Shown here in pieces: positions 42,100 through 51,005 of a stretch of 64,000 nucleotides of DNA; position 1 is the first letter of the stretch; each line of letters starts with the position of its first letter. The stretch lies in assembly GCA_004020315.1 (NCBI GenBank), contig SAQG01000011.1, forward strand, positions 64,868 through 128,867, in the 5' to 3' direction. Origin of the DNA: Mesorhizobium sp. (GTDB lineage: Bacteria; Pseudomonadota; Alphaproteobacteria; Rhizobiales; Rhizobiaceae). The position numbers and the translations under genes were made by a program. The notes beneath the pieces were generated by a model. The model did not search any database. It saw only the letters and a program-made list of their open reading frames with translations, and had not been told where the DNA came from.

Positions 42100-42237
42100 C
42101 AAGTTGGCGCAAACGGCAACCAGGCATCCGCCGGCCATGGTTGGAGGCACAGTCGTTCTGCTCCAGCGACTGTGAAGGCCGTTCGCACGGCGTTCGGACA
42201 AGGCCCCGCGCTTCCTCCCCGCGGGGCCTTTTCTGTT
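42100..42237 (+). ncRNA. candidate structured small RNA with intrinsic terminator
   Basis: No gene explains this stretch. Three consecutive stems on the plus strand: CACAGTCG/CGACTGTG (42148-42174), a short stem around 42178-42194, and AAGGCCCCGCG/CGCGGGGCCTT (42200-42230) followed by TTCTGTT. The terminator loop is CTTCCTCCC, an anti-Shine-Dalgarno-like word as seen in exposed loops of several alphaproteobacterial small RNAs. The 5' end is a guess. The nearest plus-strand gene ends 590 bp upstream, so the terminator is unlikely to belong to it. Confidence 0.45.
42200..42237 (+). terminator. strong rho-independent terminator
   Basis: 11-bp perfect GC-rich stem, 9-base loop, then TTCTGTT. The likely 3' end of the candidate small RNA at 42100-42237. 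Confidence 0.65.
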
Positions 42238-42308
42238 GCTGCAGGAACTTTCACGGAATTTGGAGCGTACCCGGAACCAGCCGGATAGCCGCTATTGAAT
42301 GCCGCCGT

Positions 42309-42572
42309 TCAAGGCTCGTCGATATCTTGCTTCGAGGGGTTGCGCGAGATGGCGCGTTCCTCTTCGTCGTCCGGCAGCGCCTCGTCACTTTCCTGGTACG
42401 GATTGTCGTCGTCTTCCTCGGGCAGCTCGGCCTGCTTCTCGACGTCGTAACGGATGTCGACGTTTCCCGGCACGCTGTCTGGTAGAATTTTGCCGCCTTT
42501 GATCGCGTCCCAATCCTGCTGTTCGATGGTCGGGCCTTCGGACGGATCGTCGGGTTTTCTGCGCGGTGCCAT
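42309..42572 (-). CDS. small acidic hypothetical protein
   Basis: 87 residues; ATG at 42572 with GGAGAGC upstream. N-terminal basic stretch (MAPRRKP), then a strongly acidic body with EEDDDNPYQESDE and PDDEEER. No Cys, no membrane segment, probably disordered. Resembles general small acidic proteins common in rhizobia without assigned function. No operon partner. Confidence 0.6.
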   Translation of the reverse strand: MAPRRKPDDPSEGPTIEQQDWDAIKGGKILPDSVPGNVDIRYDVEKQAELPEEDDDNPYQESDEALPDDEEERAISRNPSKQDIDEP

Positions 42573-42847
42573 CAGAGCTCTCCTATGCATTGGTTTCTCA
42601 TATGCCTAACTCCGCGGGACGCTGCGTAGTTCCTCGATCGAACCGGCGAGATCGTCTTACGTCGATCCAGCACTCATCTCGGGTTTGGCCTGCCGGCGAG
42701 GCCTTTTACCCTCAGTGAGAGCTGACCGTCAGGCGGGTTGCGCAATACCGCCCGGCAAGCCATGCGGAACTTGCGCGACTTCTAATATGATGGCAACTTC
42801 GAAACGGTGGAGGGAAAACGGCTCAAAAAACAATCGGGAGGAAAGCC

Positions 42848-44287
42848 ATGGACAGCATGAGCCTCACCACGCTTGAACGCCGTAAGACAACGGTCGATGC
42901 CGCGGCCCTGGACGCGCTTTCAGCGCAATTGCGCGGCGCTGTGCTGAGGGAAGGCGACGCCGACTATGACAACGCACGCAGCATCTGGAATGCCATGATC
43001 GACCGGCGGCCCGGGCTGATCGTGCGCTGCGCCGGCGCCGCCGACGTTATCGCCGCCGTGAATTTTGCCAGGGAAAACAAGCTTCTCGTCGCGGTTCGCG
43101 GCGGTGGCCACAACATTGCCGGCAGCGCCGTCTGCGATGGCGGCCTGATGATCGATCTGTCGCCGATGAAGTCGGTGCGGGTCGATCCGGCGACGCGGCG
43201 GGCTTGGGTGGAACCTGGCGCGACGCTCGCCGACGTCGACGCGGAAACACAGGCCTTCGAACTGGCGGTGCCGACCGGCATCAACTCGACCACCGGTATT
43301 TCAGGCCTGACGCTGGGCGGCGGCTTCGGCTGGATCACGCGGAAATTCGGACTGACCATCGACAATCTTCTCTGCGCCGATGTGGTTACCGCCGACGGCA
43401 AGCTGCTGCGCGCCAGCCAGACCGAAAATCCGGACCTGTTCTGGGCGCTGCGCGGTGGCGGCGGCAATTTCGGCGTCGTCACAGCCTTCGAGTTCAAGCT
43501 GCACCAAGTCGGTCCGCAGGTGCTGTCGGGGCTTGTCGTGCATCCGTTCGCCGATGCTGAAAACGTGTTGCGGGAATACCGAGCGGCGCTCGAAGCAGCG
43601 CCCAATGAGCTGACCTGTTGGGTGGTGATGCGGCAGGCACCGCCGCTGCCGTTCCTGCCGACCGAATGGCATGGCCAGGAGGTGCTGGTCCTGGCCATGT
43701 GCTATTGCGGCGACCTTCAGGAGGGCGAGAAAGCGACGCAAAGGCTTCGAGCCATCGGCACACCGATCGCAGACGTGGTCGGTCCCAACCCGTTCACCGG
43801 CTGGCAGCAGGGATTCGATCCATTGCTGACGCCTGGCGCCCGCAACTATTGGAAGAGCCATGACTTCACCGAGCTTTCCGACAGCGCGGTTGAGGCCGTC
43901 ACAGCGGCGATACCCAGGCTTCCCGGCCCCGAATGCGAGATATTCATCGGCCATGTCGGCGGCGCCGCCGGCCGGGTGACAGCGGATGCAACGGCGTTTC
44001 CGCAGCGCAGCGCGCATTACGTCATGAATGTTCACGCCCGCTGGCGCGAACCGGAAATGGACCGCGCCTGCATCGACTGGGCGCGCGGTGTTTACGAGGC
44101 GACCAGGCCCTATGCCGCCGGCACGGCTTACGTGAACTTCATGCCGGAGGACGAGGTCGATCGGGTCGAAGCAGCCTATGGCGGCAACTATCGGCGGCTT
44201 CTGGAAATCAAGCAGCGTTATGACCCGCTGAACCTGTTCCGCATAAACCAGAATTTGCGGCCGGTGGAAACGCAGCGCGCCGCATAG
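42848..44287 (+). CDS. FAD-binding oxidoreductase (BBE/6-hydroxynicotine-oxidase-like)
   Basis: 479 residues; ATG at 42848 behind GGGAGGAAAGCC. N-terminal FAD_binding_4 domain with RGGGHNIAGSAV, whose His is the usual site of covalent 8-alpha FAD attachment, and GLTLGGGFGWITRKFG. C-terminal berberine-bridge-enzyme ending YDPLNLFRINQNL. The second covalent Cys of bicovalent members is not obvious. No signal peptide, so cytoplasmic. Such oxidases act on sugars, alkaloids or hydroxylated aromatics; the substrate is unknown. A single-gene unit with a terminator after it. Confidence 0.9.
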   Translation: MDSMSLTTLERRKTTVDAAALDALSAQLRGAVLREGDADYDNARSIWNAMIDRRPGLIVRCAGAADVIAAVNFARENKLLVAVRGGGHNIAGSAVCDGGLMIDLSPMKSVRVDPATRRAWVEPGATLADVDAETQAFELAVPTGINSTTGISGLTLGGGFGWITRKFGLTIDNLLCADVVTADGKLLRASQTENPDLFWALRGGGGNFGVVTAFEFKLHQVGPQVLSGLVVHPFADAENVLREYRAALEAAPNELTCWVVMRQAPPLPFLPTEWHGQEVLVLAMCYCGDLQEGEKATQRLRAIGTPIADVVGPNPFTGWQQGFDPLLTPGARNYWKSHDFTELSDSAVEAVTAAIPRLPGPECEIFIGHVGGAAGRVTADATAFPQRSAHYVMNVHARWREPEMDRACIDWARGVYEATRPYAAGTAYVNFMPEDEVDRVEAAYGGNYRRLLEIKQRYDPLNLFRINQNLRPVETQRAA

Positions 44288-44304
44288 GCTGCGCACGCGT
44301 GACA

Positions 44305-44343
44305 AGGCCCGCGCGTCCGACGGAGGACGCGGGCCTCATTTTC
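44305..44343 (+). terminator. terminator after the BBE-type oxidase gene
   Basis: AGGCCCGCGCGTCC pairs with GGACGCGGGCCT with a two-base bulge, followed by CATTTT. Confidence 0.7.
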
Positions 44344-44355
44344 GGATCATGCGCT

Positions 44356-44468
44356 TGAGCGGTCGCTGAACCGCTCTAGCCATTTGTCTTTGCGCAATTC
44401 CCTAGGGGAAAGCGCTAAGCGCTTTTCCCGGGAAAACCGTTGCATACTTTCCTGGAATTGCTCTAGGC
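44356..44468. repeat. RIME-like intergenic mosaic element
   Basis: The stretch begins near GAGCGGTCGCTGAACCGCTC and includes CATTTGTCTTTGCGCAATTC, a GGGAAAAGCGC-type palindrome and TTTCCTGGAATTGCTCTAG. This is the layout of the ~110-bp palindromic elements spread through rhizobial intergenic DNA. Its final TAG (44463-44465, minus strand) is the stop codon of the cupin gene. Confidence 0.6.
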
Positions 44469-44885
44469 AGCCATCAAGATCGCGATGCGATGCACGCCGA
44501 CCCCGGTGCTTGTGTTCGTGGCACCGTCGGTCTTGCCCTTGGCGCAGGTGTACATGTCGCCTTCTTTGAGTCTGAATTCCTTGTCCGCTTTCTTGATCAT
44601 GAATTCACCGGCAGCGATCGTGCATACCATGTCGTTGTCCATGACCATTTCAGGGGCGACTGCTCCGGGCTGAAAGACAATGTCGACAATTGAGATGCTC
44701 TTGTAAGCGGGAATGTCGGAGGTTCCAGTGCCGACCTCCACCAGTCTGACGCCGGGCGCAATCTCCGTGCCTTCATTCGGGCCGTACTCCTTGGCCGTTG
44801 CGGATCTCGCCAAAGCGAACAGAGGCGTTACCGCAGCGGCGGTGACGCCGAGAGCAATTGCAGACCTGCGATTCATGGTTTCCAT
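44463..44885 (-). CDS. exported cupin-like protein with Tat-type signal
   Basis: 140 residues from the ATG at 44885, preceded by GGGAGG. The N-terminus has NRRSAIALGVTAAAV and cleaves near ATAKE, so Tat export is plausible. The mature part is a single cupin-type beta barrel (PGAVAPEMVMDNDMVCTIAAG, quoted only in part; FRLKEGDMYTCAKGKTD). Metal-binding His residues of typical cupins are few, so it may not be an active metalloenzyme. The stop codon lies in a RIME-like repeat. Function unknown; single-gene unit. Confidence 0.7.
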   Translation of the reverse strand: METMNRRSAIALGVTAAAVTPLFALARSATAKEYGPNEGTEIAPGVRLVEVGTGTSDIPAYKSISIVDIVFQPGAVAPEMVMDNDMVCTIAAGEFMIKKADKEFRLKEGDMYTCAKGKTDGATNTSTGVGVHRIAILMAA

Positions 44886-45330
44886 CGCATCCTCCCTTTT
44901 GTTGGTCGCGCACAAACGTGCATGACCAATGTATATTAGCACAAACGAATTTACCTGTATGCAAGGCGGCGCCGGCAACGCAGCTTGCGCGCAGACGATC
45001 ATGGGTAATGCGAAGCTTTTGATCCCGAAACAGCCTTCGACTGATGCCCGCCCAGGCAAGGTCTAGTCCTTTCGGTTTCTTGACTCGGCCGGCAAAAACG
45101 GGCAGCAAAGCCTGATACGGCGGGCATTTCCGCCATTTTCATACTCGTGGAGGGAATTTTTTTGATATCGACCTTCGCCCAATCGGCGATCGGTAGAGGG
45201 ATTGGTTAACCAAGTTTGTCCATCTTTGAATCAATCGGCAACAGACGCGAAGCGTGCAGGGGGCACCAGGCGACTGTGATTGTGACGGCTGCGAGCCCCG
45301 CATGCCGCAAGACCGATTGAGGTTGGTTGT

Positions 45331-46896
45331 ATGGCGTTTGTGCGTTTGAAAAACCGGGGTGATAATCCTGATACTGGATATACTTCGATGAGGCCCGGCC
45401 GGCGCTGGGTCGCGATTCCCGTTGTTGGCGCTGCGATCGCTCTGTGGTCGGTTGCGACCGTCGCCGGCCTCCATTCGGTGGGAACCTCGCTCACCGCCGC
45501 CTCCAACGGTCTTCCGCAAAGCCTGCTCGCGCCGCGCTCCATGGCGCTCGCCGATGCCCGACACACTCTTGCCAATTCACGGGCCAATTCATGGTCGCCG
45601 TCGCTGGCGGCCGGCCAGCGTCAGGAGTCGCTGCTCAGACGATGTGACGCGGGCTGCGCGCTTGCCGCGGCGAGCTTCGCGCATGAAGGCAAGGTGGCGC
45701 GTCTCAAGCCGTTGGCGAAGCCGAATACCGTGCCGGTTGTCGCAGAGATCTCGCCGCAAGCGCGCTTCGACAGCGTGGTGGCGAAAGCCGCGCTGTCGCC
45801 GCAAAAGCTTGCTGCTGCCTTTGCCCGAGCCTCCGGCGCGGCCGCCCCTTTTGCGGTCGCCAGTCTGCCAACGGGCGCGCGCTTTGCGGAACCGGTGCGC
45901 CTGCCCAATCAGCATGGTCCAGCGTCCGTGCGCTTCGGGCCCGAGATTGCGGAATCCGAACGATCCTCCCGTCTGGCGCTGGCGCTTGCGAATGCATTGC
46001 CGGAAGAGATGATCGACGTGCTGCCGCCAGCTGTTGCGGCGAGCGAGCCTGCTTCTTCACAGGAGCCGCAAGGGGCTGAGGTTCAGGTGGCGTCGCTGCC
46101 GCCGCAAGACGATACGCCGGACAGCATTCCGCTGCCGACGTGGCGTCCACAGGCGGAAATCGATCAGCCAGCCGAGGCGCCCAAGGTCGAGGCGCCCAAG
46201 GCCAAAGCGCCCAAGGTCCAGGCACCGAAGGCCGCCATGGCCCAGTCTCAGCCATCCAAGGCCAACAGGGGGCAGACCGCCGATACTCCGCAGGTCGAGA
46301 TGCCCCGGGCGCCAGCCTTGTCACCGAGGAGTTCGTCACCGGCGGCGATGCCAAGCATGCAAGCCAACCAGGGCATGCAGGGCAGCCAGGGCATGCAGGG
46401 CAGCCCGGGCAAGCCGGCCAAACGGTCGAAGGCCCAGGGCGCAGACATGCTGGCCTATGCCAAACCCGACAGCCCGGCGGGCGGCGTGGGCGGGGCCTTC
46501 CGCAACCTGTTCACCAAGCCCGGCAACGGCGTCGCCGTCTACGACATCTCGGCGAAAACCGTCTATATGCCGGACGGCTCGCGGCTCGAGGCGCATTCGG
46601 GACTCGGCTCGATGGCCGACCAGCCGCGCTACGCCAACCGGAAGAATGCCGGCCCGACGCCGCCCCACACCTACGATTTGAGGCTGCGTGAATCGCGCTT
46701 CCATGGGGTGGAGGCGCTGCGTCTCACTCCTATCGACGGCAAGAACAAATTTGGCCGGGACGGCTTCCTTGCGCACACCTACCTGCTGCGCGGCCGCCGC
46801 GGGGAATCGAGCGGCTGCGTCGTCTTCAAGGACTATGCCCGCTTCCTCGCCGCCTTCAAGAAGGGCAAGGTCAAACGCCTCGTCGTGCGCGGGTAG
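45331..46896 (+). CDS. Tlde1-domain (DUF2778) protein with disordered linker
   Basis: 521 residues; ATG at 45331 with GAGG upstream. One N-terminal membrane anchor (residues ~27-50), a long Ala/Pro-rich region with repeats such as APKVEAPKAKAPKVQAPK and MQGSQGMQGS, then a C-terminal Tlde1/DUF2778 domain from about residue 385: GVAVYDISAKTVYMPDGS, HTYDLRLRES, FHGVEALRLTP, and HTYLLRGRRGESSGCVVF with the predicted catalytic His and Cys. Tlde1 domains are L,D-transpeptidase-like enzymes that act on peptidoglycan, first known as T6SS effectors. No T6SS or immunity gene is nearby, so here it is more likely a housekeeping envelope enzyme. Confidence 0.85.
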   Translation: MAFVRLKNRGDNPDTGYTSMRPGRRWVAIPVVGAAIALWSVATVAGLHSVGTSLTAASNGLPQSLLAPRSMALADARHTLANSRANSWSPSLAAGQRQESLLRRCDAGCALAAASFAHEGKVARLKPLAKPNTVPVVAEISPQARFDSVVAKAALSPQKLAAAFARASGAAAPFAVASLPTGARFAEPVRLPNQHGPASVRFGPEIAESERSSRLALALANALPEEMIDVLPPAVAASEPASSQEPQGAEVQVASLPPQDDTPDSIPLPTWRPQAEIDQPAEAPKVEAPKAKAPKVQAPKAAMAQSQPSKANRGQTADTPQVEMPRAPALSPRSSSPAAMPSMQANQGMQGSQGMQGSPGKPAKRSKAQGADMLAYAKPDSPAGGVGGAFRNLFTKPGNGVAVYDISAKTVYMPDGSRLEAHSGLGSMADQPRYANRKNAGPTPPHTYDLRLRESRFHGVEALRLTPIDGKNKFGRDGFLAHTYLLRGRRGESSGCVVFKDYARFLAAFKKGKVKRLVVRG

Positions 46897-46987
46897 TCAA
46901 GCCGCTGATGCAGGTCGCTTCTGAAGGGTGCGGCGCTTAGACCATCTGCAGCGGCGTGGATGAAAGCCGCTCTGCAGCGATCCTTCG

Positions 46988-47173
46988 CGCCCCCCTCTGT
47001 CCTGCCCTCTTTGCCACCACTTGGCATCTCCCCCACTTGGGGGAGATTGGATGTCACGCCGGCCTTGGCAAATTTCCAACGCTGCAGGAGTGAGTGGACG
47101 CGGAAGCTGCCGATCTCCCCCAAGTGGGGGAGATGCCAAGCTTTGGCAAAGAGGGCAGGACAGAGGGGGCGCT
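46988..47173. repeat. large imperfect inverted repeat (MITE/BIME-like)
   Basis: Arms of about 63 bp (46988-47050 and 47110-47173) are inverted copies with only a few mismatches and one indel, separated by ~59 bp. Each arm contains an internal ATCTCCCCC...GGGGGAGAT hairpin, so the region is a doublet of a smaller palindrome, also present at 21244-21265. No transposase frame lies inside. The 46897-47301 gap otherwise holds no gene. Confidence 0.75.
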
Positions 47174-47301
47174 GTCCCGCCGGCATCGCCGGATTTCCGA
47201 CAGATTGTCAGCAGCCAGTCTCGAAACCGTTTTCAATCCTGTCTAGGGATACTATGACTGGTGGTACCGGGGCGGCGGCTTCAACCAATCAAGAGGATGT
47301 C

Positions 47302-48087
47302 ATGACTATACGCGCTGTCGTTTGGGGCGAGAATATCCACGAGCGGACCAATGAGGTGGTCGCGGGCATCTACCCCGAGGGCATGCACGCTACGATCGCC
47401 AATGCGCTGAAGCTCGACACCGAAATTTCCGTATCGTGGGCAACCCTGGAGCAGCCGGAACATGGTCTGCCGGCCGACCGTCTGGCGCAAACCGATGTGC
47501 TCGTGTGGTGGGGACACAAGGATCATGGCGCCGTCGCCGACGAAGTCGTCGAGCGCGTGGCGCGCCGCGTCTGGGAAGGCATGGGGCTGATCGTCCTTCA
47601 CTCCGGCCATTTCTCGAAGATATTCAAAAAGCTGATGGGCACGCCCTGCACGCTGAAATGGCGCGAGGCCGGCGAGCGCGAGCGGCTCTGGGTGACGAGC
47701 CCCAACCACCCGATCGCTGCAGGGATCGGCGAGTATTTCGAGCTCGAGAACGAAGAGATGTACGGCGAGCAGTTCGCTGTGCCGGAGCCGCTGGAAACGG
47801 TATTCATCTCCTGGTTCCAAGGCGGCGAAGTGTTCCGGTCGGGGCTGACCTATCGCCGGGGCGCCGGCAACATCTTCTATTTCAGGCCCGGCCACGAAAC
47901 CTATCCGACCTATCACGACAGCAACGTGCAGAAGGTGCTGCGCAACGCGGTGAAATGGGCGCACAACCCGCTGGGCTCAAATCCGGCCATCCTCGACGCG
48001 CCGAACGTGCCGGTGGAAAAGGCGCTCGAGCCGATCGTCGAGCGCGGCGGAAAACTCCACGCCGAAGGCGAAGCCGGTTATCGCTAG
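47302..48087 (+). CDS. thuA: ThuA-family trehalose utilisation protein
   Basis: 261 residues; ATG at 47302 with AGAGGA upstream. Class I glutamine-amidotransferase-like fold of the ThuA family, with [29 protein letters not shown] and [12 protein letters not shown]. In S. meliloti thuA and thuB are needed for trehalose catabolism through a 3-keto intermediate. Here the pair stands without the thuEFGK transporter genes, so the sugar could differ. The oxidoreductase gene follows 75 bp later. Confidence 0.88.
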   Translation: MTIRAVVWGENIHERTNEVVAGIYPEGMHATIANALKLDTEISVSWATLEQPEHGLPADRLAQTDVLVWWGHKDHGAVADEVVERVARRVWEGMGLIVLHSGHFSKIFKKLMGTPCTLKWREAGERERLWVTSPNHPIAAGIGEYFELENEEMYGEQFAVPEPLETVFISWFQGGEVFRSGLTYRRGAGNIFYFRPGHETYPTYHDSNVQKVLRNAVKWAHNPLGSNPAILDAPNVPVEKALEPIVERGGKLHAEGEAGYR

Positions 48088-48162
48088 ACCGTGATCCCGA
48101 ACCTTCTGTTCGGAAAGTCCAGGTCAAACAAGAAGATAGAGCCCTATCCTAAGGATAAGAAC

Positions 48163-49221
48163 ATGCGTCTCCTGATACTCGGCACCGGCTGGATGGCGGA
48201 AGAGCACGCCAGGCAGTTCAGCAAGATCGAGGGCGTCGAACTGATCGGCGCCGCTGATGTCGATCGCGCGCGTGTCGACAAGTTTTCGGACAGCTACGGT
48301 ATCCCTAACCGGTTCACGTCGCTGGAAGACGCGCTCGCATGGGACAAGTTCGACGCGGTGGCGAACGTGACGCCGGATCGCATCCACCATCCGACGACCA
48401 TGATGCTGATCGCGGCAGGCAAGCCGGTGCTGTGCGAAAAACCGCTGGCCGAAAATTACCAGCGGGCCAGTGAAATGGCCGATGCCGCCGAGCAAGCCGG
48501 CATCATCAACATGGTCAACCTGACCTATCGCAACGTCGCCCCGCTGCAGAAAGCGCGCGCCATGGTTCTTGCCGGCGAGATCGGCCAGGTCAGGCACATC
48601 GAGGCGTCCTATCTGCAGAGCTGGCTGGTCTCCAAATTCTGGGGCGATTGGCGCAGCGATCCGAAATGGCTCTGGCGGCTGTCGCGCGGCCATGGCTCCA
48701 ACGGCGTGCTGGGCGACGTCGGCATCCACATCCTCGATTTCGCCAGCTATGGCGCGGCGGTCGACATCGACCATGTGTTCTGCCGCCTCAGGTCCTTCGA
48801 CAAGGCGCCCGGCAACCGGATCGGCGAATACGAGCTCGACGCCAATGACAGTTTCACCATGGCGCTGGATTTCAGCAACGGCGCCTTTGGCGTCGTCCAT
48901 GCCAGCCGCTGGGCAACCGGCCACCTCAACGAATTGCGGCTGCGCATCTATGGCGACAAGGGCGGCCTCGAAGTCGTGCACAATCTGAACGGCTCGGAGC
49001 TGAAAGCGTGCTTGGGCGAGGACATCGAGAGCGCCAAATGGCAGGTTGTCGATGCCGGAACGGTGCCGACCAACTACCAGCGCTTTGTCGATGCGGTGCG
49101 CACCGGCGTGCAGGCCGAGCCGTCGTTCCGGCATGCTGCCGAACTGCAGAAGGTGCTCGACCTCGCCGTCGTCTCCGACGAGAAGAGGGCAGAGCTCAGG
49201 GCCCATGCCGAAACGCAGTGA
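48163..49221 (+). CDS. thuB: Gfo/Idh/MocA-family oxidoreductase (ThuB-like)
   Basis: 352 residues. ATG at 48163 with AAGGATAAG upstream; a longer start at 48091 lacks one. Rossmann motif LLILGTGWMAEEHARQF, CEKPLA (the conserved EKP motif), and a C-terminal oxidoreductase domain with GGHG-like LSRGHGSNGVLGDVGIHILD. NAD-dependent sugar or inositol dehydrogenase fold. Its proximity to thuA supports a disaccharide or sugar 3-dehydrogenase role, inferred from the ThuAB pair. Confidence 0.82.
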   Translation: MRLLILGTGWMAEEHARQFSKIEGVELIGAADVDRARVDKFSDSYGIPNRFTSLEDALAWDKFDAVANVTPDRIHHPTTMMLIAAGKPVLCEKPLAENYQRASEMADAAEQAGIINMVNLTYRNVAPLQKARAMVLAGEIGQVRHIEASYLQSWLVSKFWGDWRSDPKWLWRLSRGHGSNGVLGDVGIHILDFASYGAAVDIDHVFCRLRSFDKAPGNRIGEYELDANDSFTMALDFSNGAFGVVHASRWATGHLNELRLRIYGDKGGLEVVHNLNGSELKACLGEDIESAKWQVVDAGTVPTNYQRFVDAVRTGVQAEPSFRHAAELQKVLDLAVVSDEKRAELRAHAETQ

Positions 49222-49311
49222 TGTCAAAGATCGAGAAGAGTGCTGTGCAAACCTTCGAAGACCGAATGATTGGCAAGTCGGTCCGCTCCATTGAAAGGAG
49301 AGAACCGGGGT

Positions 49312-49554
49312 TTGGGAATCTCCGTTCTTTTCTCCGACGGAACTGGGCTTACCGTCCATACAGAGGTGTCGCTGCGCATGAGTGACGCAGCAAGTAGATC
49401 GTATATCGAACGCGTTACATCCACCGACCAAGAGATTACTCTCCACTTTGGCGGGGATGACTTCGTCGCGATCTCGATTGACCGTCAAAAACATGATGCA
49501 GTCGAGTTGTTCGTCTACCAAGACGAAGACGGCACCTTTGTCGTCGAGAACTAA
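49312..49554 (+). CDS. small hypothetical protein
   Basis: 80 residues from a TTG at 49312 with AAAGGAG eleven bases upstream; a TTG at 49291 is the alternative. The protein looks like a small beta-rich domain (SVLFSDGTGLTVHTEVSLRM, then ITLHFGGDDFVAISI and ELFVYQDEDGTFVVEN). Coding-like composition but no known family. Downstream of the thuB-like gene by 90 bp. Confidence 0.5.
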   Translation: MGISVLFSDGTGLTVHTEVSLRMSDAASRSYIERVTSTDQEITLHFGGDDFVAISIDRQKHDAVELFVYQDEDGTFVVEN

Positions 49555-49576
49555 GCGACCGCTTTCCCCTATGCGG

Positions 49577-50150
49577 CTACTGCACTCTGCGTCCGCAGCC
49601 GAAGCGCTGACAGGCCAGTTTATGATGTAGCCAGCATCCATGTCGCCGTTTTCCACATGCAGGCCCAAAAGGATCTCTAAGTTCGCTCCTTAAAACGAAA
49701 ATTTCGATCAGCGCGCCGCGAGCCGACAACTGCTCCGGATCGTCTGGATCACAGAATATCGTAACCAATTGGCAGCCCAGTTCATCGTCTCTGAAGCCGT
49801 TCAAATAGATGGGCGCGAGATGGATAGCAGCCATCCGACTGTTGCTCCATCCGATATCGGTCGGCGACATGATCAGTTCGCGTATAAGTGATCGATAGCG
49901 ATCAATAAGGCGGAGATAACGGCACAGCGCTGTCAATGCGGTTTCGCCTTGCACGTCTCGTTCCGGCCCGTGGAGATAGCTCTCGATTAGCAGCATCGGA
50001 CACGCTTCCACATAAGCCCACAATGTACAGAGCTGACCCCACGTCGCCTCGACGCTTCAGCAGGATGGCGCGCGCGAACTCCAGCACTTCTGCCGCGACC
50101 CGGCCTTTAGCAACGCCTTGCGCTCGATTTCGAATATCGTCGATGTCCAT
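49577..50150 (-). pseudogene. frameshifted hypothetical gene
   Basis: The N-terminal part (from ATG 50150, MDIDDIRNRAQGVAKGRVAA then EFARAILLKRR) is in one frame. The sequence that continues it sensibly (ATWGQLCTLWAYVEACPMLL, then ESYLHGPERDVQGETALTAL and so on) is in another, down to a stop at 49577. The break lies in the GGCGACG run near 50040-50055; loss of two bases (or gain of one) would explain it. The reconstructed protein is about 190 residues, helical, no known domain. GC and codon use are lower than in neighbours. Confidence 0.6.
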
Positions 50151-50205
50151 GGCAAAGCGTAATAGCACACTAGACGCGTTAGAAATCGCAGGGTTCGCTT
50201 ACCAG

Positions 50206-50246
50206 TCTCGGCCATCGGCGGCAGCGAGCTGATGAGTTGGAGCCTA
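50206..50246. repeat. direct repeat flanking trmH, left copy
   Basis: TCTCGGCCATCGGCGGCAG at 50206-50224 is identical to 51006-51024, and the next ~20 bases are similar in both and end in GCCTA. The distance between copies is exactly 800 bp, with the TrmH gene between them. Confidence 0.75.
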
Positions 50247-50247
50247 G

Positions 50248-50898
50248 CTAGGTCTTTGGAGTGATTACGGTCGGCAACGGGGTTGATCGCTCCCCCCTTT
50301 GATCACGCTTCCTGAACTTGCTTTGATATTCGCGTCTTTGCTTTGCGACTTCGTACAAGACGATCCCCGAGCTTGTCCCGAGGTTAAGGCTTTCAATCAT
50401 TCCGAACATCGGAATGCAGACGCATATGTCGCTTCTTTCGACGGCAAGATCGCTGATACCCATCGCTTCGCTGCCAAACCAGACCGCGAGTTTGCTGTGA
50501 GTGGTGTAGTCGCCTTCGTGAAGGAAAATGCTGGCCTTGCCTTTCACGTGCGGCGACGTGACGATCGATTTGAATCCCTTTCTTTCGAGATGGCCGAAGC
50601 ACTCATCGGTGCTGTCGAAGCGTCTTACGAACGTCCATTTCACAGCAGAGACAGAGGTCTTCGAAACCGATTTCCGATCGCGCAAATCCTGCCAATCGTC
50701 GGGCAGAGATCGGCGAGGATCGACGACATAAACCTTCTCGACGCCCAAGGCGTTCACGTTCCGGATCACCGTTCCAATATTCTTCACATCAGTCGGATTC
50801 TCAAGCACGGCAATCAGGTTCTTGCAGCGAAACTGTTTGATTTCGTCGGCCCGCCTGCGGACTGATTTCTTTGATTCGGCTCTTTCTTCCATGGCCAT
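50248..50898 (-). CDS. TrmH/SpoU-family RNA 2'-O-methyltransferase
   Basis: 216 residues from ATG 50898; GTG 50916 and ATG 50892 are alternatives, none with a strong ribosome-binding site. SPOUT family motifs: LENPTDVKNIGTVIRNVNAL (motif 1), VWFGSEAMGISD (motif 2) and IPMFGMIESLNLGTSSGIVL (motif 3), the SAM-binding trefoil knot. It would methylate a ribose in tRNA or rRNA. Lys/Arg-rich at both ends. Codon use is less GC-biased than its neighbours, and it is framed by 41-bp direct repeats, which fits acquisition by transfer. Confidence 0.88.
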   Translation of the reverse strand: MAMEERAESKKSVRRRADEIKQFRCKNLIAVLENPTDVKNIGTVIRNVNALGVEKVYVVDPRRSLPDDWQDLRDRKSVSKTSVSAVKWTFVRRFDSTDECFGHLERKGFKSIVTSPHVKGKASIFLHEGDYTTHSKLAVWFGSEAMGISDLAVERSDICVCIPMFGMIESLNLGTSSGIVLYEVAKQRREYQSKFRKRDQRGERSTPLPTVITPKT

Positions 50899-51005
50899 CC
50901 CGGACGTTTCTCTCACGATGAATGCCTAACTTCCTAAACCGATGCAACCCGCAGACGCCAATCCTGTTCGCGGAACGCGCAGCAGAGTCCGCTTCCCACC
51001 ACCAA

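Noticed and set aside
41826..42254. Longer reading frame on the minus strand over the candidate small RNA
   Set aside because: It overlaps the signal-peptide gene in another frame and has no start signal or domain.
46988..47173. Possible insertion sequence
   Set aside because: Inverted arms are present but there is no transposase frame inside, so a non-autonomous repeat fits better.
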